64,000 nucleotides of DNA, from positions 1 to 64,000 of the forward strand of contig CBDCVA010000002.1 in assembly GCA_965222935.1 (NCBI GenBank), in the 5' to 3' direction. Below are positions 1-10,272 of the stretch, one piece after another (the first letter of the stretch is position 1; every line of letters begins with the position of its first letter). A program made the position numbers and the translations under genes. The notes beneath the pieces are model-generated. The model was not told the origin of the DNA, did no database searches, and was given only the letters and a program-made list of their open reading frames with translations. Source of the DNA: CBDCVA01 sp965222935 [NCBI: Candidatus Latescibacterota bacterium] (GTDB lineage Bacteria > Latescibacterota > CBDCVA01).

Positions 1-409
1 CATCCACGTCCGCGACGCGTGGGATGCCGTGCTGGATGTGCTGGAAGACGAGGGCGCCGGTGAGGTGGGTGGGGTACTGCACTGCTTTTCGGGGACGGTC
101 GCACACGCGGAGCGCGGCGCAGCGCTCGGGTTCCACCTGGGGATCGGGGGCGTCGTAACTTTCAAGAATGCGGGTCTATGGGAGATGATCGGAGACCTGC
201 AGCACGACCGCCTTCTGCTCGAGACCGACTGCCCGTACCTTGCGCCCCATCCCCACCGGGGCCGACGCAGCGAGCCCGCCCACATCCGCCTGGTCGCTGA
301 GCATGTTACTCTGGCCCTTGGGAGCGACCTCGAAGCGGTAGCCGCTCAGACATCCGCCGAGGCCCTGCGCCTGTTCGGTCCCTCGTTGAGCGCCAAAACC
401 CCAAGATAA
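1..409 (+). CDS. tatD: TatD-family metal-dependent DNase, C-terminal part (cut by window start)
   Basis: The reading frame is open from base 2, so the gene enters from outside the window and only the C-terminal ~135 residues are seen. They match the TatD hydrolase barrel: HVRDAWD (a metal-binding His), GVLHCFSG (a second metal-site His in the usual HCFSG motif), and ETDCPYLAP with the conserved Asp. Family members are Mg-dependent 3'-5' DNases of the amidohydrolase fold acting in the cytoplasm in DNA repair. The stop codon overlaps the rsmA start by one base (TAATG), suggesting translational coupling. The N-terminal HxH metal motif lies outside the window and cannot be checked. Confidence 0.9.
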   Translation, partial: IHVRDAWDAVLDVLEDEGAGEVGGVLHCFSGTVAHAERGAALGFHLGIGGVVTFKNAGLWEMIGDLQHDRLLLETDCPYLAPHPHRGRRSEPAHIRLVAEHVTLALGSDLEAVAAQTSAEALRLFGPSLSAKTPR

Positions 410-1251
410 TGCAGCGGCCCGAATACCGTCCGAACCGGGCGCGTCTGCCATCTGGTTTTCGCGCCTCCCGACGGCTCGGGCAGCACTTCCTCTATCGCGA
501 AGATGTCCTGCGGGTTATCGTCGAGGCTTGCGCCCTCGAACCCGACGACTCCGTCGTGGAGATTGGTCCTGGACCCGGCTCGCTGACGAAGCTCCTTGTA
601 GAACGCTGTGCCCGGCTCTACGCCGTTGAGATCGACCCCAGGTTGTGGGGATCTCTTCTGGAGCGGTTCGGGAACGCGCCCGGCTTCGTCCTCGTTAAAG
701 AGGACGTGCTGAGGCTGGACTTGACGACGCTGCGATCCCCCGGTCGGCGGCTGGTCGCTGTGGGGAACATCCCGTATAGCATCACCAGCGACCTCCTGCG
801 GGTGCTACTCGATGCGGGCGAGGTGCTGGCGCGCGCCGTACTCACCTTGCAGCGGGAGGTGGCGGAGCGGCTGGTGGCCCGCCCGGGCGATAGGGCCTAT
901 GGTCTTCTGTCGGTCCTCACGACGGCGCGAGGCCGGGCTGAGATTCGCGCCAGGGTTCCCGGTCGGTGGTTCCACCCTCCGAGCGGAGTCGGTTCCGCGG
1001 TCGTACGTCTGGATCTGGCCGAATCAGGACCCGGAGTTCGAAAGGCAGACCGCCCGGCCTTAGCCTTGGCGAAAGCGGCATTCCACCGGCGCCGCAGGAA
1101 GCTCGTCAACGTTGTCGCGAGCCACTCCGGCATGCCCGCAGCCGAGGCGCGAGAGCACGTGGTCACGGCCCTGGGCGCTGAAGCAGCCGACCGCCGCGCA
1201 GATAGCCTGAGCCTGGAAGAGTTCCGTGCGCTGTGCATGGCGCGACCTTAA
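409..1251 (+). CDS. rsmA: 16S rRNA (adenine1518-N6/adenine1519-N6)-dimethyltransferase RsmA/KsgA
   Basis: This 280-residue protein has the expected length and motifs of RsmA, which uses S-adenosylmethionine to dimethylate two adjacent adenines in the 3' terminal helix 45 of 16S rRNA during 30S maturation. Visible motifs are LGQHFL (23-28), the SAM-binding EIGPGPGSLT (51-60), the acidic VEID after strand 2, and the catalytic NIPY (120-123). The C-terminal small helical domain includes FHRRRRKLVN. ATG overlaps the tatD stop. The 3' end overlaps the next gene by 26 bases. Confidence 0.96.
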   Translation: MQRPEYRPNRARLPSGFRASRRLGQHFLYREDVLRVIVEACALEPDDSVVEIGPGPGSLTKLLVERCARLYAVEIDPRLWGSLLERFGNAPGFVLVKEDVLRLDLTTLRSPGRRLVAVGNIPYSITSDLLRVLLDAGEVLARAVLTLQREVAERLVARPGDRAYGLLSVLTTARGRAEIRARVPGRWFHPPSGVGSAVVRLDLAESGPGVRKADRPALALAKAAFHRRRRKLVNVVASHSGMPAAEAREHVVTALGAEAADRRADSLSLEEFRALCMARP

Positions 1252-3061
1252 GGGGAACGGGCTCGCCGCAGTGCTGAGCCTCGGCCTGGTCCTGGGTCAG
1301 TCCGCCGGTGCGGAGGCCCAAGAGAAACCCAATTACAGCCTTGCCTTCTCCCAGAATGACGATAACCTGTCTTGGTCCCACAGCTTTGGCTTCGGCTCTA
1401 ACCTAGGCGAGGGAGGCTCGATCCGCGTCTCGAATCAGATCAGGAACGCGCTGAACAAGGGCTTCGGCGGCAGCAACCGTTGGAGCGACAGCAACTCGGG
1501 CAATCTCTCCATAGCCGTGCCACTACAGGAGGCGCTCGACTTCAACATCAACGTGAGTCTTCAACGCAGCTCCGATAACTTCGGCGGTCGCAGACGGCCT
1601 CTGGAGACAAAAAACTTCGGCTCGGGTATGACGCTCAGGCCGTTTGCATCGTTCGGAACGGTGAGCCTCCGGCAGACGCTGGGCGGACAACTCGACCAGC
1701 GTCTGGGTCGGCGTGACGCGGGCTTGAGCTTCTCATCCTCGCTGGACGTCAAGCCAAAGGCTCTCGAAAAGCGAGACGTCAGCTTCTCGTGGAGTCGCTC
1801 GGGCAACACCAGCGCCCGCAGTGCGGTAGCGACATCCGTCACAGGCCGGGGCAATCTGGACGCGGGCAAGTTTGCCAACTTCGCCGCGTCGTTCTCCGGT
1901 AGGGTGAACGCGCTCAAGCGGGTCTCGACCGTCGATTCCACTCTCCTGGATAACCTGAAGACCAGCCACAGTTTTCGCCTCAGCGCCAAGCCCGTCGAAA
2001 GCGGTAAAGCTTGGCAGTTGTCGCTGAATTTCTCCCAGAACCGGACCGAAGACGATGCCAACGACGACCCGCGCGACCGCGTGCGATTTCAAAAGGACCA
2101 GCGTAATCGGAACTTCAAGCTCAGTGCCGACAACGAGAGCGCTATGCTGGGCACCTCCATCAAATACGGACTGGATTACTCGGTCGACGACAAGAATGTG
2201 GACGACCCTCTTCTGGATCGACGGACCATTGACGTGGGGCTGAACAGCTCCACGCGGCTCTGGGACAAGGGGGATGGAGCATCGGGCGCCAGCGGTTGGT
2301 GGGGAGGGCCATGGACGATCAGCGGGAACATTCGCAAGCTACAGATTGACACGCCCGAGGGCGTCATCAACGACAAGGACGAGTGGCGGGGGAGCCTGAA
2401 CGTCACCCACGTGCGGGAGTTCAAGGATGGCCTGAAGCTCACCATCCCGATCTTTACGTCCCAATCGCATAGTGTGAGCCTCAATGCCCGCGAGTCGGCT
2501 AACAACCGCTGGAGCCGGATCTACGCAATCAAACCCAAGATCGCGTTCGAGGTCAGCCCCGATCTTGACCTCAAGCAAAGGGTGGAACTCTCCGTCAACC
2601 GATCCGACTTCGATTTCGACGATGCTGACAAGCCGCGCAGCGATATCATCCGAAAATTCCGCATGGATAATGACATCGATTGGAAGGTAGGGGATAAGCT
2701 CTCGACGCATCTCGGCTACGACATACAGATCCAGGATTCGGGTAAGCTCTTCCCCGGCGGGTTCCAGCGCGTCGACGAAAAGAGGTTCTGGCAGACGCTG
2801 TCGTTGTCCTTTAACTACCCCTGGTCGCAAACGCTGAATATCTCGCCCGCTTTCGAGTACAGGCGCAACCGTAACTGGCAGCCCGCCACGGGCCGCCTTC
2901 GCCGCCGCGACATTGATAAGAACTTGACCGCCAATGTAACCTATAACCCAGCTTCATCTAATCGCATCACGTTCAGAGCCACCCGTTCCATTCGCAACGG
3001 TTTGCGCGTCCATGGCCGCGTGCGAGACCGCATTAGCGCAACTTACAGCCGTACCTTCTGA
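1226..3061 (+). CDS. Predicted outer-membrane beta-barrel protein, function unknown
   Basis: 611 residues with a cleavable signal peptide (hydrophobic core GLAAVLSLGLVLG, likely cleavage after the AEA at 28-30). The rest is rich in alternating polar/hydrophobic stretches and Ser, Asn, Asp and Arg, with repeated short strand-like segments such as KLSLNFSQNR and TLNISPAFEYR, and ends in Phe (YSRTF), the usual last residue of barrel proteins inserted by BamA. No named family is recognised. It starts inside the end of rsmA (26-base overlap) and recJ follows 6 bases later, so it is probably cotranscribed with housekeeping genes. An alternative is a surface protein with a beta-rich passenger; the C-terminal Phe favours a barrel. 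Confidence 0.7.
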   Translation: MRCAWRDLKGNGLAAVLSLGLVLGQSAGAEAQEKPNYSLAFSQNDDNLSWSHSFGFGSNLGEGGSIRVSNQIRNALNKGFGGSNRWSDSNSGNLSIAVPLQEALDFNINVSLQRSSDNFGGRRRPLETKNFGSGMTLRPFASFGTVSLRQTLGGQLDQRLGRRDAGLSFSSSLDVKPKALEKRDVSFSWSRSGNTSARSAVATSVTGRGNLDAGKFANFAASFSGRVNALKRVSTVDSTLLDNLKTSHSFRLSAKPVESGKAWQLSLNFSQNRTEDDANDDPRDRVRFQKDQRNRNFKLSADNESAMLGTSIKYGLDYSVDDKNVDDPLLDRRTIDVGLNSSTRLWDKGDGASGASGWWGGPWTISGNIRKLQIDTPEGVINDKDEWRGSLNVTHVREFKDGLKLTIPIFTSQSHSVSLNARESANNRWSRIYAIKPKIAFEVSPDLDLKQRVELSVNRSDFDFDDADKPRSDIIRKFRMDNDIDWKVGDKLSTHLGYDIQIQDSGKLFPGGFQRVDEKRFWQTLSLSFNYPWSQTLNISPAFEYRRNRNWQPATGRLRRRDIDKNLTANVTYNPASSNRITFRATRSIRNGLRVHGRVRDRISATYSRTF

Positions 3062-3067
3062 AGCTCG

Positions 3068-4810
3068 ATGGACCTGCGTACAGCCCTCCGCGGAACCCCG
3101 CAGCCCATGACGTGGAACCTGCCCTCGCCCGTTATGCAGGAGCGTGCGGCAGCCTTTGCGCGGGAGCTAAACGTGCCCCCGGCCTTCGCAGCGACCCTGC
3201 TCGCGCGCGGCGCGGAGACGCTCGAGGCGGCAAGCCAGTTCTGCCGGCCGGCCCTCGAGGCGCTGCATGATCCTTTGGCGCTGCCCGACATGCCCCAAGC
3301 CGTCGAGCGGATCGTACGCGCCATTAGGGATGACGAGACGGTGGGCATCTTCGGCGACTACGATACCGACGGCCTTGCCAGCACAGCGCTTCTGGCGCGG
3401 GCGCTGCGCGACCTCGGTGCTCGGGCGGATCCTTACGTGCCAGACCGGCTGGCTGAGGGCTACGGCCTTTCGTCGCGTGGACTGGATGCGCTAGCGAAGG
3501 CTGGCGCGTCGGTGGTCATCTCATCGGACTGCGGCATCACGGCTGGGGCCGAGGCTACCCACGCGACCGGGCGGGGCATGGACCTCATCATCACCGACCA
3601 CCACGAACCGGATGGTCCTCTGCCAGAGGCGCTGGCAGTCATCGATCCGAAGCGACCCGACACCACATATCCCTTCCGCGAGCTAGCGGGCGTGGGCGTC
3701 GCGTTCAAGCTAGTACAGGCGGTCTACGAGCGGCTCGGGCACCCACCGGAGGCCGCTTTCCGCTTCCTGGATTTCGTCGCTCTGGGCACGGCCGCCGACA
3801 TCGTCCCGATGGTGGACGAAAACCGCATCCTCGTCCGCCACGGCCTGGATAGGCTCGGCCAGACGCCACACGTCGGCCTTCAGGCGCTGATGGAAAGCGT
3901 AGATCCGGCGGTCGAGCGGCTTCAGACCCGGCACGTCGTCTTCACGCTTGCTCCCCGGTTGAACGCTGCGGGACGACTCGGCAGTGCGCGCAGGGCACTG
4001 CGGATGCTCCTCACCGATAGTGCCGCCCAGGCACGTAACACCGCACGGATGCTCGAAGCGGAGAACCGCCGACGCCGTGAACTGGACGAAGCCACTCTCG
4101 CCGAGGCGCTTGGTCTGATGGCCGATGGAGACTACCGCGACGGCGACTCGGCCATCGTCCTGTGGAGGGCAGGCTGGCACCCCGGCGTCATCGGCATTGT
4201 CGCGTCGCGGCTCGTGGATCGGTTTCATCTCCCAACCATCGTGATTGCGATGGAAGGTGATTCGGGCCGCGGCTCCGGTCGAAGCGTGCTGGGGTTCCAT
4301 CTGCACGCAGCACTCCACGCCGTCGCCGGCCATTTGGTGAGTTTCGGGGGCCACGAGATGGCGTGCGGCCTGGAGGTCCGGGCGAAGGCGGCCGAAGCGT
4401 TCAAGGCAGCATTCCTCGAGGAGGCAGCGCAAAAGCTCACCCCGGCAATGCGGCGTAGGACGCTGGAGGTGGATGCCGTCGTGGTTGTCGAGGAGTTGAA
4501 TGCCGAACTGGGGCGCCTGCAACGGCACCTCGAGCCCTTTGGGCCACAGAACCGGCGTCCGGTCTACGCCGTGCTCGACGCACAGCTTGTGGGGGAGCCG
4601 CGGATCGTCGGGCGGGACCACAGCCGCTTGCGCCTGCGGGCAGGGGACGGTGCGTTGGAGGCAATTGCCTTCCGCATGGGTGAGCGGCTTCTGACCGCGT
4701 TGCGTGAGCACCGCCGCCTGGATGTAGCGGGTACTTTCACCGAGGATCGGTGGCAGCAAAGACATCGCTGGCAGTTGGAGATCAAGGACTTCCGGCCAAC
4801 CGATAGTTGA
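3068..4810 (+). CDS. recJ: Single-stranded-DNA-specific 5'-3' exonuclease RecJ
   Basis: 580 residues, normal for RecJ, a Mn/Mg-dependent DHH-family exonuclease in RecF-pathway recombination, mismatch and base excision repair. Metal-binding motifs are visible: GDYDTDG (96-102), SDCG (153-156) and the name-giving DHH (177-179, ITDHHEP). The DHHA1 part has SGRGSGRSVLGFHLHAAL and FGGHEMACGLEV, and an OB-fold-like C-terminal region follows. Start is uncertain: ATG at 3068 is used, but ATG at 3107 would give a protein 13 residues shorter that still keeps all domains; neither has a strong ribosome binding site. Confidence 0.96.
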   Translation: MDLRTALRGTPQPMTWNLPSPVMQERAAAFARELNVPPAFAATLLARGAETLEAASQFCRPALEALHDPLALPDMPQAVERIVRAIRDDETVGIFGDYDTDGLASTALLARALRDLGARADPYVPDRLAEGYGLSSRGLDALAKAGASVVISSDCGITAGAEATHATGRGMDLIITDHHEPDGPLPEALAVIDPKRPDTTYPFRELAGVGVAFKLVQAVYERLGHPPEAAFRFLDFVALGTAADIVPMVDENRILVRHGLDRLGQTPHVGLQALMESVDPAVERLQTRHVVFTLAPRLNAAGRLGSARRALRMLLTDSAAQARNTARMLEAENRRRRELDEATLAEALGLMADGDYRDGDSAIVLWRAGWHPGVIGIVASRLVDRFHLPTIVIAMEGDSGRGSGRSVLGFHLHAALHAVAGHLVSFGGHEMACGLEVRAKAAEAFKAAFLEEAAQKLTPAMRRRTLEVDAVVVVEELNAELGRLQRHLEPFGPQNRRPVYAVLDAQLVGEPRIVGRDHSRLRLRAGDGALEAIAFRMGERLLTALREHRRLDVAGTFTEDRWQQRHRWQLEIKDFRPTDS

Positions 4811-5032
4811 CGGGCAGTGACATTTCCCTTGACAGAGACGGTGAAGCACCGCACCATAACCGAGCTATGGTCATTCGCGCTGTGAGGCGCCAGCGCGCGG
4901 CGGTTGCTGCTTGGCGGCCGTGGCGCCGAGCGCAGGGCCTCGGGCGCGATGATGGATCGGTTGGTTCCCCGGGCCAGGAGCGGGAGAGATGCCTGGGGCT
5001 TTCATATCGTCGGAATGTGCCGGGGGGACGCG

Positions 5033-6025
5033 ATGGCCCCATCGATGCCTGCATCGGAGAAAATCTGGTTCAACGGAGAATTCGTGGACTGGGCCGACGC
5101 GAAGATTCACGTGCTCAGCCACGTGGTCCATTATGGCTCAAGCGTCTTCGAGGGCTTTCGCTGCTATAAGACGAAGCGGGGGCCGGCGTGTTTCCGCTTG
5201 CCCGAGCACATGGAGCGCATATGCAATTCAGCCAAGATCTACCGCATGACGCTGCCTTACAGCTCCAATGAACTTGGCGAAGCCGTACTTGAGACTATAC
5301 GAGTTAACTCTCTGCAGGGTTGTTATGTAAGGCCCATCGCATTTCGCGGTTACGGGCCTCTGGGTGTCGATCCGACGACCTGCCCGGTGGACATCGTCAT
5401 TGCCGTCTGGCGCTGGGGACGTTACCTAGGGGCCGACGCCATCGACAAGGGCATCCATGTGCGCGTCGCCTCATGGAACCGGATGGCGCCCAACACGCTC
5501 CCTGCGGCAGCGAAGGCGGGCGGCAACTATATCAACAGCCAACTCATCAAGCTTGAAGCCGTGAGCGACGGCTATGACGAGGGCATCGCCCTCGACGCCT
5601 TCGGCTATGTCTCCGAGGGCAGCGGCGAGAATGTCTTCCTCATGCGTGAAGGCGCCCTCTACACGCCTCCTCTGAGCGCATCCATCCTGCCAGGGATCAC
5701 GCGGCGCTCGGTGATAACACTGGCTCATGAGCTGGACCTTCCGGTTGTGGAAACGGCCATCCCGCGCGAGCAACTCTACGTGGCAGACGAGATCTTCCTG
5801 ACCGGTAGCGCCGCGGAGATCACGCCTGTCAGCTCGGTGGATCGCATCGACGTTGGAACTGGCGAGCGCGGTCCCATCACCAAAAAGCTGCAGGACGCCT
5901 TCTTCGCCATCACCTCCGGGGAGGTCGAGGACCGGCACGGTTGGCTGACGCCCGTCTGGCCTTCGGAGGCGACGGCTGCCTCCGCATCCTCCCGCACTGT
6001 GGAGCGTCGGAAGATCGGCACCTGA
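5033..6025 (+). CDS. ilvE: Branched-chain amino acid aminotransferase IlvE
   Basis: 330 residues from the chosen ATG, a class IV PLP-dependent aminotransferase catalysing the last step of Leu, Ile and Val synthesis. The N-terminus ([20 protein letters not shown], then [13 protein letters not shown]) is typical of IlvE, and the PLP lysine sits in [19 protein letters not shown] and ITRRSVI are further class IV motifs. The frame stays open upstream to 4904, but the ATG at 5033 follows a G-rich Shine-Dalgarno (GGGGGGA) and gives the family start; ATG at 5045 is also possible. A TTGACA box at 4829-4834 suggests a promoter in the 222-bp space after recJ, though its -10 is poor. Confidence 0.95.
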   Translation: MAPSMPASEKIWFNGEFVDWADAKIHVLSHVVHYGSSVFEGFRCYKTKRGPACFRLPEHMERICNSAKIYRMTLPYSSNELGEAVLETIRVNSLQGCYVRPIAFRGYGPLGVDPTTCPVDIVIAVWRWGRYLGADAIDKGIHVRVASWNRMAPNTLPAAAKAGGNYINSQLIKLEAVSDGYDEGIALDAFGYVSEGSGENVFLMREGALYTPPLSASILPGITRRSVITLAHELDLPVVETAIPREQLYVADEIFLTGSAAEITPVSSVDRIDVGTGERGPITKKLQDAFFAITSGEVEDRHGWLTPVWPSEATAASASSRTVERRKIGT

Positions 6026-6038
6026 AGCGAGGGAACGG

Positions 6039-6848
6039 ATGGCTCGCTGGCAGAACCTGACGGTCCTCGGCGCCGGCAAAATGGGCGGGATGATCGTCCG
6101 CAGCGTCCTAGCGGCCGGGATGTGCGAACCCGCCTCGGTTCGCGTCTTCGACATCGACCGTAGCCGCACGGATGCTCTCGTTGCTTCGCACGGGGTGCGA
6201 GAGGCGACTGACGCCACCGAGGCTGTGCGCGGTGCTCACCTCGTCCTGCTCGCCGTCCTACCCCAACAGATGGCCGAGCTTCTTGACCAGACCGGCCCAG
6301 CCATCGAGGCTGAGCAGTTGGTCATCTCCATCGCGCCCGGGATTCGCGCTGAGACGATCGAGGCCGCGTGCGGTCCCCGGACGCGGGTCGTGCGGGTGAT
6401 GCCCAACATGCCACTTTTGGTGGGGGCCGGGATGTCCGCTGTCGCCCGCGGGGCGAATGCCACCGAGGCGGACACCGCGATGGTCGTGGAGATCTTCCAA
6501 GAACTGGGAGAGGCCATCCCCTTCGAGGAAAAGGACCTGGACGCTGTGACGGGGCTTTCAGGTTCGGGACCGGCGTACATCTTTTTGGTGCTCGAGGGAC
6601 TGGCGGATGGCGGCGTCAAGATGGGCCTGCCCAGGGACCTCAGCATACGGCTGGCTGCGCAGACGATCCTGGGCGCCGCTCAACTGGTCCTGACCGACGG
6701 CGAGCACCCCGCGATCCTGCGCGAACGAGTCACCTCGCCCGGAGGCACGACGACGGCGGGTCTTTTCGAGCTGGAATCGCGCGGCGTGCGGCCGGCTCTC
6801 GCGGCGGCGGTCGAAGCGGCAACGCGTCGAGCGGCCGAGCTCGGCTAG
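6039..6848 (+). CDS. proC: Pyrroline-5-carboxylate reductase ProC
   Basis: 269 residues. The N-terminal Rossmann fold starts TVLGAGKMGGM for NADPH binding, and the C-terminal dimerisation domain carries the family signature around VTGLSGSGPAYIFLVLEGLADGGVKMGL and VTSPGGTTTAGL. It reduces 1-pyrroline-5-carboxylate to L-proline, the last proline step. It lies 13 bases after ilvE. The first proline enzyme, proB, is about 2.2 kb downstream in the same run; proA is not in the window. Confidence 0.96.
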   Translation: MARWQNLTVLGAGKMGGMIVRSVLAAGMCEPASVRVFDIDRSRTDALVASHGVREATDATEAVRGAHLVLLAVLPQQMAELLDQTGPAIEAEQLVISIAPGIRAETIEAACGPRTRVVRVMPNMPLLVGAGMSAVARGANATEADTAMVVEIFQELGEAIPFEEKDLDAVTGLSGSGPAYIFLVLEGLADGGVKMGLPRDLSIRLAAQTILGAAQLVLTDGEHPAILRERVTSPGGTTTAGLFELESRGVRPALAAAVEAATRRAAELG

Positions 6849-6925
6849 GCCGTAAAAGATTTGTGCCGCTGACTTAAGCTTTTAGTATTGTGTAGGTTTG
6901 TCAACTTTCCCCAGCAACGGATTTC

Positions 6926-7531
6926 ATGATGATCGGCATCGTGGACTACGGCATGGGCAACCTCCGAAGCGTCGAGAAGGCCTTCGAGTGCGTCGGGGGC
7001 GAGGTCCGGATCATCACGCGACCGGAGGAGGTGCCCGAAGCGTCTAAGCTGGTGGTCCCAGGCCAGGGTGAGTTCGGAGACGCTGTCGCCAACCTGGCAC
7101 GCAGCGGGCTCGACCGCGCTGTCCGCGAGGCCATCGAGCGGGGGACGCCGTTTTTGGGCATCTGCCTGGGGTTCCAGCTTCTCTTCGAGTCGAGCGAAGA
7201 GAGCCCGGGTGCCAAAGGCTTTGGGATTCTGCCTGGTAAGGTCGCCCGCTTTCCGCCGGGTGAGCGGGTTCCGCACATCGGCTGGAACCAGATCGCTGTC
7301 CACCGTTCCGCGCCGCTCCTCTCCGGCATAGCCGATGGCGGTTTCTTCTATTTCGCGCACAGTTACTACTGCATCCCCGCCGACCCCAGCGACGTGGTGG
7401 CGACGACCGATTATGGGTTTGAGTACGCCTCCGTAGTCGCCCGCGACGGGCTCTTAGGGGTACAGTTCCACCCGGAGAAGAGTCAGGACCTTGGGCTACG
7501 CATTCTGGCGAACTTTGCGGGGATGGCATAA
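6926..7531 (+). CDS. hisH: Imidazole glycerol phosphate synthase, glutaminase subunit HisH
   Basis: 201 residues, a class I glutamine amidotransferase supplying ammonia to HisF. The nucleophile Cys is in GICLGFQLLF and the His-Glu pair in GVQFHPEKSQ. N-terminal IVDYGMGNLRSVEKAF is characteristic of HisH. ATG at 6926 or the adjacent ATG at 6929 can start it. hisA and hisF follow at 8 and 10 bases, forming a hisH-hisA-hisF block; other his genes are not present, so the pathway is split. A 77-bp AT-richer space separates it from proC. Confidence 0.96.
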   Translation: MMIGIVDYGMGNLRSVEKAFECVGGEVRIITRPEEVPEASKLVVPGQGEFGDAVANLARSGLDRAVREAIERGTPFLGICLGFQLLFESSEESPGAKGFGILPGKVARFPPGERVPHIGWNQIAVHRSAPLLSGIADGGFFYFAHSYYCIPADPSDVVATTDYGFEYASVVARDGLLGVQFHPEKSQDLGLRILANFAGMA

Positions 7532-7539
7532 TCCGCGCG

Positions 7540-8289
7540 ATGCTGGTCTTACCGGCCATCGATCTCCTCGACGGACACTGTGTGCGGCTCGTCCAGGGAC
7601 GCCGTGAACACGCAACCGTTTATTCGAATGCCCCTGCTGACGTTGCGCTTCGCTGGCGCGATGCCGGCGCTCAGGCCCTGCATGTGGTGGACCTGAACGC
7701 CGCCTTCGATGATGGGACGGACCACACTGACCTGATCGGCCGGATCGCTCGCACATCGGGGTTTCGGGTTCAGGTCGGCGGCGGCGTGCGGACCGTTGCG
7801 CGGGCACGTATTCTCCTGGAAAGTGGCGTAAGCCGCATCATTGTGGGCACGCGCGCGCTGGAGGCGCCCGAGTTCATGGACGAGCTGATCGGGACGTTCG
7901 GCGCCGGACGCGTCGTGGCGGGCGTGGATGCCAGGGAGGGCCGCGTCGTAACCCACGGCTGGGTCCACGAGAGCGAGGTACGGGCGGCCGACCTCGGGGT
8001 GAGGCTGAGCGCCCAGGGGGCGAGAACGGCAGTCTATACGGACATCACGCGCGACGGTGCGCTCGCAGGCCCGAATCTCGAACGGACGGGCGCCTTCGCG
8101 GAGACGACGAGTCTTGAGACCATCGCTTCGGGCGGCATCGCAACGCTCGAGGATGTCCGTCGTGTGGCGGCGCTAGGGGGTGTAGGGGTTGTGGGAATGA
8201 TCATTGGCGTAGCGCTCTACGAAGAGCGATTCACCTTCGAGGCGGCCCAGCGCGCTGCGCGCGAAACGGCGACGCTGACCGCGACGTGA
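7540..8289 (+). CDS. hisA: ProFAR isomerase HisA
   Basis: 249 residues, a (beta/alpha)8 barrel that isomerises 5'-ProFAR to PRFAR, the substrate of HisF-HisH. Recognised by [17 protein letters not shown] at the N-terminus (Asp8 is the general acid/base), VGGGVRT, and [14 protein letters not shown] bearing the second catalytic Asp. Phosphate-binding [10 protein letters not shown] is present. It sits between hisH and hisF with tight spacing. Confidence 0.95.
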   Translation: MLVLPAIDLLDGHCVRLVQGRREHATVYSNAPADVALRWRDAGAQALHVVDLNAAFDDGTDHTDLIGRIARTSGFRVQVGGGVRTVARARILLESGVSRIIVGTRALEAPEFMDELIGTFGAGRVVAGVDAREGRVVTHGWVHESEVRAADLGVRLSAQGARTAVYTDITRDGALAGPNLERTGAFAETTSLETIASGGIATLEDVRRVAALGGVGVVGMIIGVALYEERFTFEAAQRAARETATLTAT

Positions 8290-8299
8290 GGGCAGAACG

Positions 8300-9070
8300 A
8301 TGCTCGCACGACGCCTGATTCCCTGCCTCGACGTCGACCGGGGCCGCGTCGTCAAGGGCGTTCAGTTCGTGAACCTCGTGGACGGTGGTGATCCGGTCGA
8401 GCAGGCGAGGTTCTATGACGCGGAGGGCGCGGACGAGCTCGTCTTCCTGGACATCACCGCGTCGGCCGAATCGCGCCCGATCGTGCTGGACGTGGTGAGT
8501 CGTACCGCCGAACAGGTCTTCATCCCACTGACCGTGGGCGGCGGCATTCGGACCGTGGGGGATATTCGCGAGCTGCTGAAGGCGGGCGCGGATAAGGTCT
8601 CGGTTAACACCGCGGCGGTGGAGGATCCGGGGCTCATCAGCGAGGCGTCGAAAGCCGTCGGATCGCAGTGTACCGTTGTCGCGATCGACGCGCGGCGTCG
8701 CATCCCCGACAACCCGCTGGGCGGCTGGGAAGTATACGTCCACGGCGGGCGCACGTCGACGGGCGCCGACGCCATCGAGTGGGCCATGCGGGCGGAACGG
8801 CTGGGTGCGGGGGAGATTCTGCTCACAAGCATGGACCGCGACGGTACCAAGGGTGGCTATGACTTGGAGCTCATCCGTGCGGTCGTCGATCACGTCAATA
8901 TTCCCGTCATCGCTTCAGGTGGGTGCGGAACGCTCGAACACCTGCACCAAGCCTTCGCGGAGGGGGATGCGAGCGCAGCCCTGGCCGCATCCATCTTCCA
9001 CTTCCGCGAGCACACCCTCGCGGAGGCGAAGGCGTACTTAGGCCAGCGCGGGATCGTGGTGCGGTCGTGA
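8300..9070 (+). CDS. hisF: Imidazole glycerol phosphate synthase cyclase subunit HisF
   Basis: 256 residues, barrel paralogue of His[18 protein letters not shown] carries the catalytic Asp and the start motif of His[19 protein letters not shown] carries the second catalytic Asp; VGGGIRT and [10 protein letters not shown] bind the substrate phosphates. It closes PRFAR to imidazole glycerol phosphate and AICAR with ammonia from HisH. The AICAR links to purine synthesis. A G-rich ribosome binding site precedes ATG at 8300. Its stop overlaps the GTG start of proB by 4 bases. Confidence 0.96.
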   Translation: MLARRLIPCLDVDRGRVVKGVQFVNLVDGGDPVEQARFYDAEGADELVFLDITASAESRPIVLDVVSRTAEQVFIPLTVGGGIRTVGDIRELLKAGADKVSVNTAAVEDPGLISEASKAVGSQCTVVAIDARRRIPDNPLGGWEVYVHGGRTSTGADAIEWAMRAERLGAGEILLTSMDRDGTKGGYDLELIRAVVDHVNIPVIASGGCGTLEHLHQAFAEGDASAALAASIFHFREHTLAEAKAYLGQRGIVVRS

Positions 9071-10272
9071 GCGGGCGGACCGATCGCGTTACCTGCTGCG
9101 CTTCGGCGTCGCGCATCGTCGTCAAGCTCGGCACCCGGATGGTGACTCGTTCTGACCGGGCGCTTGACCGGCGGGCGCTCGGGCGAATCGCCGAGGACGT
9201 CGCCGCGCTCTCCGAACAGGGCCGCCAGTTCACCATCGTCAGTTCCGGTGCCATTGGCGCGGGGATCGGTCGGCTCGGGCTTCGGAGCAGGCCACGGGAC
9301 GTGCCTCGCCTACAGGCAGCCGCGAGCGTAGGCCAAGCCAAACTGATGGAAGCCTACGACCGCATCTTCAGCCGCCTCGGCCGCCACATCGGGCAGGTCC
9401 TGTTGACCGCCGAGGACCTGAGTAATCCCCAGCGCCGTCGAAACGTGCAGCGCACGATGGAAACGCTATGGGATTGGGGCATCATACCCATCGTGAATGA
9501 GAACGACACCGTTGCGACGGAGGAGATCACTTACGGCGACAACGATACGCTTTCCGCGCACCTGGCCGGCCTGATCAGCGCCCAGTTGCTCGTGATCCTC
9601 ACCGACGTGGACGGGCTTCTCACAGTGGAGGGCGATGTTTTGCCCGAGGTGCGCGGTGTGACGGCGGAGGTGGCCGCGCTGGCCCAGGACGGATGGCATC
9701 TCGGTGTTGGCGGAGCGCACTTCAGTGTCGGTGGTATGCAGAGCAAGTTGGCGGCGGCTGGCCTCGCCACGCGCGCTGGCAAGGCGGTCCTCCTGGCGAA
9801 TGGCAAGACCCACCGGCTCGCCGATCTTCTGGCGGGCGCGTCCCTGGGAACCTTTTTCGCCCCCGTGAGCGGGCTGATCGCCTCGCGGCGACTTTGGCTG
9901 GCGCATGCGGCTCGGTCCCGGGGCACCATCGTGATCGATGACGGCGCGGTGCGCGCCCTGACTGAACGGCGCACAAGCCTCCTGCCCTCGGGGATCGCGG
10001 CGGTCGTCGGCTCGTTCGATAGCCGGGATCCTGTGGAAATCGCGGACGAGCGGGGTCGGCCGGTGGCGATGGGGCTGTCACGGTACGCGGCGGAGGAGCT
10101 GGCGCGCATCAAAGGACGGCGGTCGTCGGAGATTGTATCTCTCCTCGGTTACGCGCGGGGGAACGCTGTGGTGCATAGGGATGACCTCGTGCTGGTGGAT
10201 GTCCCCGTGAACGACAACGCAGTCGAGTTGGCCACCACGGGGGCGGTGGCCGGAGAGGAAGGTGGACGATGA
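9067..10272 (+). CDS. proB: Glutamate 5-kinase ProB with C-terminal PUA domain
   Basis: 401 residues from a GTG overlapping the hisF stop (GTGA). The amino-acid-kinase domain starts [10 protein letters not shown] and contains [35 protein letters not shown] and GIGGM-like [15 protein letters not shown] domain occupies about residues 300-385 ([14 protein letters not shown] onward). ProB phosphorylates glutamate for proline synthesis and is usually feedback-inhibited by proline. The frame is open upstream to 8923 inside hisF, but that stretch has no family similarity, so the GTG is preferred. Confidence 0.94.
   Translation: MSGRTDRVTCCASASRIVVKLGTRMVTRSDRALDRRALGRIAEDVAALSEQGRQFTIVSSGAIGAGIGRLGLRSRPRDVPRLQAAASVGQAKLMEAYDRIFSRLGRHIGQVLLTAEDLSNPQRRRNVQRTMETLWDWGIIPIVNENDTVATEEITYGDNDTLSAHLAGLISAQLLVILTDVDGLLTVEGDVLPEVRGVTAEVAALAQDGWHLGVGGAHFSVGGMQSKLAAAGLATRAGKAVLLANGKTHRLADLLAGASLGTFFAPVSGLIASRRLWLAHAARSRGTIVIDDGAVRALTERRTSLLPSGIAAVVGSFDSRDPVEIADERGRPVAMGLSRYAAEELARIKGRRSSEIVSLLGYARGNAVVHRDDLVLVDVPVNDNAVELATTGAVAGEEGGR

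Noticed and set aside
4829-4860. Promoter between recJ and ilvE
   Set aside because: TTGACA at 4829 is perfect but the only -10-like hexamer (CATAAC) is 20 bp away; too weak to list as a feature.
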